A stretch of DNA of 11,774 bases from Planctomycetes bacterium RBG_16_43_13. GTDB taxonomy: Bacteria > Planctomycetota > MHYJ01. The notes under the pieces were generated by a model. It ran no database searches. It worked only from the letters and a program-made list of their open reading frames with translations, and was not told where the DNA came from. How positions within the stretch are numbered: position 1 is the stretch's first letter; every line of letters begins with the position of its first letter. Location of the stretch: positions 11,684-23,457 of the forward strand of contig MHYJ01000112.1 of assembly GCA_001828445.1 (NCBI GenBank), written 5' to 3'. A program made the translations under genes and the position numbers. Positions 1 to 6,614 of the stretch are shown here, one piece after another.

Positions 1-1172
1 GCTCCAGAGTCCAGGGAGACAGTGACAGTCAGTGGAGAGCCGGCGCTTATATTAACAGGTCCATCAAGGTTATTTGCCTTAATATCCGGCAGGACAAGGA
101 GCTCAGGCCGATAGTAAAAAAGGGTGTTCATCTCTTTGTTGGCCTGTTCAGGCGATGAGTAATCCCTGCATGTCTTTTGAGAATAGGACATAAGGTTATA
201 GGTATCAGGGATATAGGGGTCACCATTCGGGTCGACCTCGCCCCCTGCATATTCACAGAATGTGTTGACCTTTCCGTAGAGGTTTGGGTCAGCAGGTGTG
301 TCACACAGTAAGTCTCCAGCCGTGCTGCAATTGGTTCCATTAGCAAGCTCCATGCCATATACGAGCTCATGGGTGTGAAAGAGGTCAAAGTAGTGCCCTA
401 TCTCGTGAGGAACCGTGGAGGGGTTTGATGGCAGCCCAGCACATCCATTGGCTACTATGATCCCCTGTACCCCATACCACGAGTATGCTGAAAAGCCGCA
501 GTAGCCCATGGCGTAATTAACGAAATAAATGTTGAGCCTGTTGGGGATGTTATAAGTGTTTCTAAGAGTATCGGCCTCACCCATGTTGTCTATACTATAG
601 TATTTATCACTGTTGATGTAGTGGATACCACCATCCATGAAAAAGCTCATTTTTACACTTGCATAGTTCGCATTCGTATCTGCAACAGCCTGACCTAACC
701 TGTCTTTATCCAGTCCTCCAGTCCCATCCGAATATCTCACCACATGTATCGCAAGGGGTATTCCAACCGGGGCTTTTAATGCCTCCAGGATTCCCATGGT
801 CACGGATGACAGTTCACTGCCGCTTTCATAAGAGCTCCTGTTTTTTGCGATCTCAATATCAATTGGGGACATGATAGTCCCACATTCCAGCCCGGCCTCT
901 TCCGCAACCGCCTCTTTTATCAGGGCCTCATTACCGGAGGCGAACACAGAAAGGGTACCGCTTGAAGTGACGAAAATAAGAAGAACAATAGATGCCCTTG
1001 CAAAAGTCTTTAAAATGATGAGTGTGTCATTCCCACGAAAGTGGGAATCCAGTCTTTTAAATGTGTTACAAAACCTCTGGATTCCCGTTGTAACGGGTAT
1101 GACGACTTTTGCAAGGGCCTCAATGAATAATCTATTGAACTTCATTTGTGTAAATAACTGCCCCTTTCTCAT
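1..1172 (-). CDS. Secreted pappalysin-like (M43) metalloprotease, C-terminus beyond window
   Basis: Exported zinc metalloprotease, incomplete at the left edge. Counting from the ATG at 1145, the zinc motif HEIGHYFDLFH spans residues 247-257 (His247, Glu248, His251, His257). The downstream GDLLCDTP segment and the Met-turn YNLMSYS (Met319) are typical of M43 pappalysin/cytophagalysin peptidases. The Gly usual inside the metzincin motif is Asp254. After the catalytic domain comes the start of a domain opening with LPDIKANNLDGPV, also found on the M14 carboxypeptidase at 6978-8666. The hydrophobic signal segment (SIVLLIFVTSSGTLSVFA) sits at residues 52-69, because a 125-bp repeat adds 42 in-frame codons (residues 10-51). 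I chose the in-frame ATG at 1172, preceded by AAGGAAGG; ATG 1145 (MKFNRLF) is the alternative. Gap to the upstream gene is 50 bp, so probably the same operon. Family call is firm; start uncertain. Confidence 0.85.
   Translation of the reverse strand, partial: MRKGQLFTQMKFNRLFIEALAKVVIPVTTGIQRFCNTFKRLDSHFRGNDTLIILKTFARASIVLLIFVTSSGTLSVFASGNEALIKEAVAEEAGLECGTIMSPIDIEIAKNRSSYESGSELSSVTMGILEALKAPVGIPLAIHVVRYSDGTGGLDKDRLGQAVADTNANYASVKMSFFMDGGIHYINSDKYYSIDNMGEADTLRNTYNIPNRLNIYFVNYAMGYCGFSAYSWYGVQGIIVANGCAGLPSNPSTVPHEIGHYFDLFHTHELVYGMELANGTNCSTAGDLLCDTPADPNLYGKVNTFCEYAGGEVDPNGDPYIPDTYNLMSYSQKTCRDYSSPEQANKEMNTLFYYRPELLVLPDIKANNLDGPVNISAGSPLTVTVSLDSG
994..1118. repeat. 125-bp palindromic MITE/REP-type element inside the M43 gene
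   Basis: Perfect 15-bp terminal inverted repeats (994-1008 and 1104-1118) enclose two 27-nt GTCAT...CCAG units in opposite orientation (1026-1052 and 1077-1103). Each unit is a small hairpin of the type ATTCCC...GGGAAT. This resembles the dispersed REP/dRS3-like repeats whose translation gives DSxFRGND and IPxxxGMT peptides; here the minus strand reads DSHFRGND. The element has no room for a transposase, so it would depend on one elsewhere. No obvious target duplication is visible. Confidence 0.85.
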
Positions 1173-1222
1173 CCTTCCTTATAGAGTGGGAGTCTTGAGG
1201 CTTGAAGTATGAAACCATCGCC

Positions 1223-1693
1223 CTATTGTCCGCTGGCTCTTGGACCGTCTGGTATTGTCGTATCCGCATCCGCCGGGCATGCGATTTTACTTATCGGGAT
1301 CCCTGACGGATAACTTATAATTACCGCCCCTGTAATATCTGAAAACCTTGTATAGGAAATTCCAGTCAAAGTGGCAAGATCCAGTATGAAATGGTGATTG
1401 CCAAAACCCCCTCCTACATAAAAATCTCCATACTCATTAATCGTAAAATAAACCTTGCCAGGGTTAAAAGGGACTGATGAGCCACCTCCATCCATAGAAG
1501 ACCCCTCTACCGAATTATAGCCTGTAACCTGGTATGCAGTTCCTACTTTATCTACCTGCCAGATCCATGTGTCTGGAAATGTGTCCATCTTGAAGCAATA
1601 CTTTCCCAATAAGGTTCCCGCCATTGCCGTGGTGGAAAGGGTGAAAAAACCAATCAGTACAACCAGTGCGCCTATAAAAAATTTTCTTTTCAT
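1223..1693 (-). CDS. Small exported Cys-containing protein, family unrecognised
   Basis: The 156-residue product has a clear Sec signal peptide (MKRKFFIGALVVLIGFFTLSTTAMAG) and a mature part of about 130 residues. I chose the ATG at 1693 because GGAGGG lies 7 nt upstream; an in-frame ATG at 1714 lies before that ribosome site. The mature protein begins with a CFKMD motif and ends with KIACPA followed by a polar tail of about 15 residues. Alternating polar/hydrophobic stretches between suggest a small beta-barrel. The same outline (CWKxD start, TxITC end, polar tail) is seen in the product at 9482-9919 and, more remotely, in the C-terminal domains of the two upstream genes. It lies between the S8 and M43 protease genes. 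A role as protease partner or inhibitor, like the beta-barrel Inh family, is possible but unproven. Confidence 0.75.
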   Translation of the reverse strand: MKRKFFIGALVVLIGFFTLSTTAMAGTLLGKYCFKMDTFPDTWIWQVDKVGTAYQVTGYNSVEGSSMDGGGSSVPFNPGKVYFTINEYGDFYVGGGFGNHHFILDLATLTGISYTRFSDITGAVIISYPSGIPISKIACPADADTTIPDGPRASGQ

Positions 1694-1741
1694 TGTTCGT
1701 CCCTCCGTTTTCATTTCATGATTTTATACTTACAACTTACT

Positions 1742-1786
1742 CGTTGTTCGAAAGTGTCCTAACGCTTCGTTCTGTCACCCCCTTTC
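1742..1786 (-). promoter_or_regulatory. Leader segment resembling the one upstream of the 4642 gene
   Basis: Positions 1766-1786 (minus strand GAAAGGGGGTGACAGAACGAA) match 4742-4762 (GAAAGGAGGTGTCGTAAAGAA) at 16 of 21 positions by hand count. Both lie about 70-120 nt upstream of the start of an exported-protein gene. This may be a shared 5' leader element; its function is unknown. Confidence 0.3.
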
Positions 1787-1798
1787 TTTTTTGAGGAT

Positions 1799-1844
1799 GA
1801 GGATAATGGGGATGGAGACACCATGTTATCTCCCCATTATCCTC
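1799..1844. repeat. 14-bp perfect inverted repeat between S8 and small secreted gene
   Basis: GAGGATAATGGGGA at 1799-1812 pairs with TCCCCATTATCCTC at 1831-1844 around an 18-nt loop. It lies 8 nt after the S8 stop codon. On the minus strand it is followed by an A-rich, not U-rich, stretch, so it is not a standard intrinsic terminator. It could protect the upstream mRNA from 3' decay, or uncouple expression of the two genes. Confidence 0.6.
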
Positions 1845-1852
1845 GGATGATC

Positions 1853-3595
1853 TTATTTTGCAACGCCTGATTCTCCACTGACAGGCCCTGCGGGATCCGC
1901 GCCACAGGATGTCAACGTGGCCGCACGTGGGGGGTCATAAAAACTGGAATCGCTGTCAAGTATCCCCCAGCTCTCACCGGTCTTTGCGGGTATATCAACC
2001 CTGTAGAAGCGTAAGCCTGTTTGATCGAGATAGTCCACACTAAAGGCTGCCTCTCTGGCAGCAGGATTGTACTGACCCGTGATCGGGGCAGGGAAGCCTG
2101 GAGCCGGGTAAAGCGCCTGTCCACGGAGCAGTCTTCCACCTGCCTCGAGGTTCATCCTGTATTCCGTGTCATATAAGACGTCCTTAAGGCAAAGGGCCCA
2201 GTTCGGACCGCCCACTGCGTTACCTACATTCACACGAGGTTTCGTAATGCCATTCTTGGCATCCGTAATTGGATCGCCGTTATCCACAATCTTCGACTTC
2301 AGAACTGCAGGTGTATAGTAGGAGCCGGTCGTACTCTTGGCATAACTTTGCAGGATCCCTGCTGCGCCTGCCGAATAAGGAGATGCGGCAGAGGTTCCAC
2401 CAAAAGTTGAGGTATAGCCGCCCCCGACCGAGGTGGTGTAGGCATCGTTGCTTGGCGCCAGGATGTCCAGGAAGTTGGCGCTGTTCGAGTAGCAGGTTAC
2501 CTTGTCAGCCGCTGTGGTTAGATCGGTGCATGGAGACCAGTACTTGGCTCCTAAATTGGCATCATAGACCGCCCCAACGGATGTCACATTTGTCAGGCAG
2601 GATGGAGACGACAGGCCATTGGTGTAGCCATCGTTCCCGGATGAGGCAAAGAGGGTAATGCCATTGGCCACTGCATTGTTGGCAGAGGTGGCTAACGTGG
2701 GATAGGTTGCATCACAGGCCGAGAGATACTTTCCACCGCCAAAACTCGTATTGATAACGAGGATAGGGTTGGAGGGGTTGTCATTTTTGTGTGTGACGGC
2801 CCAGTCCCAGGCTGCAGCAATGGTTGACCATGCGGCGCTTCCGGCACAACCGGAAACAATCTTCAAGCCATACAGTTTTGCATTGTGGGCCACACCGCCG
2901 ATGTAGTCGCCAGGACCCGCGGCCAGGGTGCCGGCTGCGATCCCTGCAACCGATGTCCCATGTCCATTGCAATCCATGGGATTCGCATCAGAGTCTCCAT
3001 GGTCGTACCCACCGATCACCTTGGTGTTTGGGAATGCTGCACCACCAAGCTTGGAGTGGGTATAGTCAATGCCGGTATCCACAATGGCTATAGATACCCC
3101 TGTCCCATTGTGAGTGGCACGGACAGTGGATGCATTCATCAGGGCAATACCCTGTGCCAGGTGTGCCTCGAAGATCTCATCTTCTTCTATCAGCTCCACC
3201 TCAGGCATGGCAGCCAGGACGCGTAATCCTCCGTACGTAACCCTGCCTGCGAATCCCAGTATATTGTCATAGCGGTGTTTTAGCATGAGCTGGGATGGGT
3301 CAAGTCTGTTTAACACAGCCTGCTGCCTGGAATGAATCTCTGATTGTGCTGCCATCATCTGAACCGGGGCATCTGCGATGGCCTTCCCTTCGAAGTTTTT
3401 ATAGTCTTTCAAGAGAACGACTATGTCTACAAAGCCCTTATCCTGGGCATGTTTCAAGACCGCCGGGTCTTTGAATTTACCCTCTCCAGACCCCGGTCCT
3501 ACCGCACCGGCCCGGCCTCCAACGAAAAAGATTAATGCAAATGCAATTAACAAAAGACATAATTTATTGTTTTTCATATTGATTATTTCCTTCAT
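1853..3595 (-). CDS. Secreted subtilisin-family (S8) serine protease with C-terminal accessory domain
   Basis: 580 residues, exported endopeptidase. Order: signal peptide (about 1-31), inhibitor-type propeptide (about 50-145, ending VELIEEDEIFE), S8 catalytic domain (about 165-460), then a 118-residue C-terminal domain (463-580). The catalytic residues are visible: Asp173 in IVDTGID, His212 in NGHGTSVAG, Asn321 in SSGND and Ser402 in GGTSAASP. All are intact, so it should be active. The start at 3595 follows AAGGAGG with 9 nt spacing; a second in-frame Met at 3577 would give a more typical signal peptide but has a poorer ribosome site. The C-terminal domain starts WALCLKDV, ends ATLTSCGAD and is followed by a Gly/Ser-rich tail; it matches the end of the upstream gene. 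It lies 60 bp downstream of that gene, so cotranscription is likely. Confidence 0.93.
   Translation of the reverse strand: MKEIINMKNNKLCLLLIAFALIFFVGGRAGAVGPGSGEGKFKDPAVLKHAQDKGFVDIVVLLKDYKNFEGKAIADAPVQMMAAQSEIHSRQQAVLNRLDPSQLMLKHRYDNILGFAGRVTYGGLRVLAAMPEVELIEEDEIFEAHLAQGIALMNASTVRATHNGTGVSIAIVDTGIDYTHSKLGGAAFPNTKVIGGYDHGDSDANPMDCNGHGTSVAGIAAGTLAAGPGDYIGGVAHNAKLYGLKIVSGCAGSAAWSTIAAAWDWAVTHKNDNPSNPILVINTSFGGGKYLSACDATYPTLATSANNAVANGITLFASSGNDGYTNGLSSPSCLTNVTSVGAVYDANLGAKYWSPCTDLTTAADKVTCYSNSANFLDILAPSNDAYTTSVGGGYTSTFGGTSAASPYSAGAAGILQSYAKSTTGSYYTPAVLKSKIVDNGDPITDAKNGITKPRVNVGNAVGGPNWALCLKDVLYDTEYRMNLEAGGRLLRGQALYPAPGFPAPITGQYNPAAREAAFSVDYLDQTGLRFYRVDIPAKTGESWGILDSDSSFYDPPRAATLTSCGADPAGPVSGESGVAK
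1856..2209 (-). repeat. Duplicated C-terminal domain segment, copy 1 (S8 protease)
   Basis: Encodes residues 463-580 of the S8 protease. It aligns with 3659-4012 with a single one-residue gap and about 60% amino-acid identity by hand count over some 105 residues. The best-kept blocks are CLKDV, LRGQA, PAKTG, SSFYD and PRAATL. Similarity is visible in DNA as well, suggesting a fairly recent duplication. Confidence 0.85.
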
Positions 3596-3655
3596 ATCTC
3601 ATCTCCTCCTTATTTCGAGTCTCAAAGTTTCATCTCTATTTCAAAGTTATTCAGC

Positions 3656-4642
3656 TCATTCAGGAGCCCCACTTCCATCTCCTCCGCCGGCTCCGGTTGA
3701 ATCTGCCCCGCATGAGACCAGTGTGGCCGCACGAGGTCCGTCATAGAAGCTGGAATCAGTGCCGAGTATACCCCATGTGTATCCTGTCTTTGCAGGCAAC
3801 TCTATCCAGTAATGACGTGTGGCATTGCTGACGAGATATCCGATGCTGAAGGAGGCGGTCTTTTGAGAATTATTATAGTATCCGGTCAGTGGAGCAGGGA
3901 AATCAGCACTGGGGAAAAATGCCTGTCCCCTCAACACATTGCCTGGCTCAAGATTCATCTCATAGGTAGTAGGATAGGCTACATCCTTGAGGCAGATATT
4001 CCAGGAGGGACCAACCTCAAGTGTTACATTGTCGATAGAGGTATTCCCCTCGACCTGACTCCCTGTATAGGAATATTCAAATGCAGAGATACCGTTACTT
4101 AACGGATAACTGTAATTGGTCCAGTTCCAGCAATCTGAAGGTAGCGTGTCTGACGCAGCCAGCGCGCCATTCTTGTCATAGATGTTAAACGTCACTCCAG
4201 TAATACATGTAAACTGATCCAGTGAAAAAGAAGTGGCATTGTCGCCAAACTGGTTCAAAAAGTTGATCCGGACCGGGCTCTGGGCGACCAAAGTATTGCA
4301 GCCGCGATCATTTGATATCCATATCCCATCAGGCTGGTTGCCACGATAATCGGGATCGCAATTGGAACCGCCTGCTGTATAAAAATTTTCAGCATTGGTG
4401 TTTTGGTAAAACCACCGGCCTGTCCACCCCCCCAGAGGGTCGGCAAAGTCCTCAACATAGGTGACCGCATTTGGCACCACATCAGCAGACAATGACCGAT
4501 TCGATTCATTATTAGGTGATGCCTGGAGTCTTCCCTTGCCAATGTCTCTGTCGGCTGCCGGAGTTTCAGCATTGGCCACCCCTGCGAACCCAGCTATACA
4601 TATTGAAAGTAGTAATATTATAAAACCCTTTTTATGTCTCAT
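3656..4642 (-). CDS. Exported protein: binding-type N-terminal domain plus shared C-terminal domain
   Basis: 328 residues. The start is ATG 4642, with AAGGAGA 7 nt upstream. A signal peptide (MRHKKGFIILLLSICIAGFAGVANA) is followed by a domain at about residues 58-208. It begins VTYVEDFADPLGGWTG, contains four Cys (in SNCDPDY, RGCNTL, FTCITG and SDCWNW) and ends SIDNVTLEVG. That ending and the opening FADPLGGW are typical of beta-sandwich, carbohydrate-binding or jelly-roll-like secreted domains. No catalytic motif is seen. Residues 211-328 are the domain shared with the downstream S8 protease. It is the first gene of the four-gene minus-strand set, with a 464-bp gene-free region upstream that probably holds the promoter. 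A substrate- or surface-binding partner for the protease is a reasonable guess; the exact ligand cannot be read. Confidence 0.8.
   Translation of the reverse strand: MRHKKGFIILLLSICIAGFAGVANAETPAADRDIGKGRLQASPNNESNRSLSADVVPNAVTYVEDFADPLGGWTGRWFYQNTNAENFYTAGGSNCDPDYRGNQPDGIWISNDRGCNTLVAQSPVRINFLNQFGDNATSFSLDQFTCITGVTFNIYDKNGALAASDTLPSDCWNWTNYSYPLSNGISAFEYSYTGSQVEGNTSIDNVTLEVGPSWNICLKDVAYPTTYEMNLEPGNVLRGQAFFPSADFPAPLTGYYNNSQKTASFSIGYLVSNATRHYWIELPAKTGYTWGILGTDSSFYDGPRAATLVSCGADSTGAGGGDGSGAPE
3659..4012 (-). repeat. Duplicated C-terminal domain segment, copy 2
   Basis: Encodes residues 211-328 (from GPSWNICLKDV to the stop). It is the counterpart of 1856-2209. The two tails after the last Cys differ in sequence but keep the same length and a Gly/Ser/Ala-rich polar character. 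Confidence 0.85.
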
Positions 4643-5106
4643 AGTTTTGTCTCCTTCTTTAACTTTGATTTCATCATTCTCGTTATCTTAATCTGATATA
4701 ATTTTCGTCTCTGTTCTTTCTACTTTTGATCATAGATGCTATTCTTTACGACACCTCCTTTCGATCGTATCCATTACTTTGCTCAAGTATTAGAACATCA
4801 TGAATTTACGCTCAAAATAAGTGTCTTCATCATGAAGACACTTAAGTCATATGCAATAAACCTGCCGATCTATCTAATTCTCATAACCTATTGATTATAT
4901 AATGAAATAGGCAGCATCATGAATAGCGTATACTATATTCAACAATTTTTGTTAATTCTTTTTTCCTAAAACAGGTGACTCATAATGCAGCAATAATGAT
5001 GTTTGAGAGATGATATGAGTGAAAAGCTTTTAATTTCAAAGGGATATATTAATAAGACTTATGTTAATTTATTTAACATTCGGTGAGCCTCATGGTTTGA
5101 ATATTG
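4643..5106. promoter_or_regulatory. 464-bp gene-free region upstream of the secreted-protein gene set
   Basis: AT-rich, with no convincing coding frame. It should hold the promoter for the minus-strand set starting at 4642, but I cannot fix -10/-35 boxes with confidence. Visible structures are: a 27-nt palindrome at 4818-4844; CATCATGAA at 4796-4804, 4828-4836 and 4915-4923; a leader segment at 4742-4762 shared with the region upstream of the 1693 start; and a weak AT-rich inverted repeat (ATGTTAA/TTAACAT, 5061-5079) just after the dimethylargininase stop, which lacks a U tract. Confidence 0.5.
4818..4844. promoter_or_regulatory. 27-nt perfect palindrome, candidate operator
   Basis: Two 13-bp arms (TAAGTGTCTTCAT and its exact complement) surround a single central C. 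It lies 176 nt upstream of the 4642 start. No U tract follows on either strand, so a dimeric-regulator site is more likely than a terminator. Confidence 0.5.
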
Positions 5107-5907
5107 TTAAAGACCTAATACCATACAGCGCACACTCCCTCCTGATTTCATAAATTCTGATACATCAATGGACATTATCTCCATGCCTTTATTCTTTAGC
5201 TCGTCAGCAAGTGCCTCTGTACAATTATATAATAACAGGTTTTTATTTATGCAGATTGAATTACACACAAATGAAAATGCATCTTCCTCAGATAACCTAA
5301 GTATCTCTGATGGCAGACCTTCTATTTTTTTCCTGCTCTCCGGGCTGAATGCGCCAGGGTCGTAGATAATAAGATTGATGTCCTCAAAATACTGAAGACA
5401 TGTGTCTAAGTGGTAGAAGTGATGATTAATAAGCTCAAGAGATACGTATCCCATCTCCATAATTTCCCCAACTTGGCGGTGTGAGCTGATATCAGTCCTG
5501 AATCCATGCCCAAGGAGCATCAGGTCTTTATAAAATACAGCGTCCCCCGCACCCTCAAAGGCAGAGCCGTCAGGTATTGAATAACATTGATACCCATGTC
5601 CTGTAAACCATTTTTCATAATATATCTCCTCACCCTGTCTTTCCTTATGCATGAAGTTGCTCAGTATAACCTTTTTACCCTTGACAAGGCCTGCATTGGC
5701 TGTAAAAACCATATCCGGCAGACCCTCCACAGGGTCTATCAGCGAGACTTCAGCCCCGGCGTCAATGATGGCTTCATGCAATTTGTCCCACTGTTTATGA
5801 GCCAATGCGGTATCGGCAGGGTTATTCAAATTCATCCATGGATTTATCTCATAGGCAATGGCAAAGTAGGTTGGAATGCACATCAGGTAATGACTTTTTT
5901 TGTCCAT
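5107..5907 (-). CDS. Dimethylargininase / amidinotransferase-family hydrolase
   Basis: 266 residues, cytoplasmic, no signal peptide. It belongs to the guanidine-modifying superfamily (DDAH, arginine deiminase, amidinotransferases; COG1834-like). Family marks: YEINPWMN near residue 19, PDMVFTANAG with Asp65, FEGAGD with Glu118, YHLDT with the catalytic His166, and GGSVRCMVL with the nucleophile Cys261 near the C-terminus. The full catalytic set is present, so an active enzyme cleaving or transferring the guanidino group of arginine derivatives is expected. Dimethylarginine hydrolysis is the usual annotation, but substrate cannot be decided from sequence. The start is ATG 5907 behind a modest AGGA 7 nt upstream. 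It is divergent from the folE-like gene, with 120 bp between the starts, and functionally unrelated to the secreted proteins on its other side. Confidence 0.88.
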   Translation of the reverse strand: MDKKSHYLMCIPTYFAIAYEINPWMNLNNPADTALAHKQWDKLHEAIIDAGAEVSLIDPVEGLPDMVFTANAGLVKGKKVILSNFMHKERQGEEIYYEKWFTGHGYQCYSIPDGSAFEGAGDAVFYKDLMLLGHGFRTDISSHRQVGEIMEMGYVSLELINHHFYHLDTCLQYFEDINLIIYDPGAFSPESRKKIEGLPSEILRLSEEDAFSFVCNSICINKNLLLYNCTEALADELKNKGMEIMSIDVSEFMKSGGSVRCMVLGL

Positions 5908-5989
5908 GTTATAATCCTACCAGAGAGAGGGAGTAGCAGCAAACAGGAGCGGGATTTCGGCTGGTTCAAGGTGCTTTTCAATATCTGAA

Positions 5990-6027
5990 TTGTAGAAAGT
6001 CATTATAATGTGTTATTATACGACTCT
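5990..6027 (+). promoter_or_regulatory. Possible promoter of folE-queD giving a leaderless transcript
   Basis: TATTAT at 6014-6019 lies 18 bp after TTGTAG (5990-5995). Only three of six bases fit a -35 box. A start of transcription near 6026-6028 would coincide with the folE ATG, which has no Shine-Dalgarno sequence. The alternative -10 TATAAT at 6004-6009 has no good partner box. Confidence 0.25.
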
Positions 6028-6600
6028 ATGAATAACAAGCTGATGCGGGAAGGATTAACTAAGTTTATTGCCTCTCTGGAGCTTGGGATCAGTAAAGATT
6101 CCGGAGAGAAGATGATAGATAACCTTGAGAAGTTATGGTCTGAAGTCCTTCTCTCAGGTTACACGCAGGACCCTTGGAGCGCCTTGAGCACCCGCCAGGC
6201 TGCAGTGTCGTCCGACCCTATTTACATAAATAAGATACCGTTTGTATCAATATGCCAGGACCACCTTCTGCCATTCTCCGGTTTTGTATCTATAGGATAT
6301 ATCCCTGACAAGGAGTTTGTGGGATTGTCCAACATAGGGAAGCTTGTTCACATATTATCTGCGCGGCTCCATGTACAGGAGAGTCTTACATCTGAGATAG
6401 CTGATGTATTATATAAGACCATCAGTCCTGTTGCAGTCGGCGTATACATGGTTGCCCAGCACTATTGCATGAAGGCCCGCTTTCCAGCACAGAATGTCAG
6501 CGAGGTGGTTACCACGAGCTTTAGGGGAGATTGTAAGACCGGAGATTTCAAAAAAGATTTCCTGAATATAGTTAAACCGGGAGGAACAACACCGGAGTAA
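6028..6600 (+). CDS. folE: GTP cyclohydrolase I-like protein (FolE) with altered active site
   Basis: 190 residues from ATG 6028; a GTG at 6010 is possible, and neither has a ribosome site. T-fold enzyme expected to convert GTP to 7,8-dihydroneopterin triphosphate, first step of queuosine and folate synthesis. Compared with E. coli FolE, the zinc ligands Cys110, His113 and Cys181 are kept (SICQDHLLPF and QHYCMKAR), as are His179, Arg185 and the VQE block. However, the usual CEHH is CQDH, replacing Glu111 and His112. The phosphate-binding GLSKINR is GLSNIGK, and the TPxR motif before the GY segment is missing. The downstream queD suggests a queuosine-route copy rather than the folate enzyme. 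Confident for the family; less so that it makes the standard product. Confidence 0.82.
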   Translation: MNNKLMREGLTKFIASLELGISKDSGEKMIDNLEKLWSEVLLSGYTQDPWSALSTRQAAVSSDPIYINKIPFVSICQDHLLPFSGFVSIGYIPDKEFVGLSNIGKLVHILSARLHVQESLTSEIADVLYKTISPVAVGVYMVAQHYCMKARFPAQNVSEVVTTSFRGDCKTGDFKKDFLNIVKPGGTTPE

Positions 6601-6614
6601 TGACAGCCTAAGGA

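Noticed and set aside
871..1212. Plus-strand open frame of 113 codons across the repeat
   Set aside because: It is the complement of the M43 N-terminal region and the palindromic element; its IPVVTGMTTF-like peptide is the usual translation of such repeats.
2269..3226. Several plus-strand frames of 63-129 codons within the S8 gene
   Set aside because: They are rich in Arg, Cys, His and Trp, typical of antisense frames, and lie opposite a protein with a complete catalytic triad.
4735..4800. Possible cyclic-di-GMP (GEMM) riboswitch upstream of 4642, from GCAAAG and CGAAAG segments
   Set aside because: Key conserved positions such as GGGACGCAAAGC are absent and the required helices do not form by eye.
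5061..5079. Terminator after the dimethylargininase gene
   Set aside because: The stem is only seven AT-rich pairs and no U tract follows on the minus strand.
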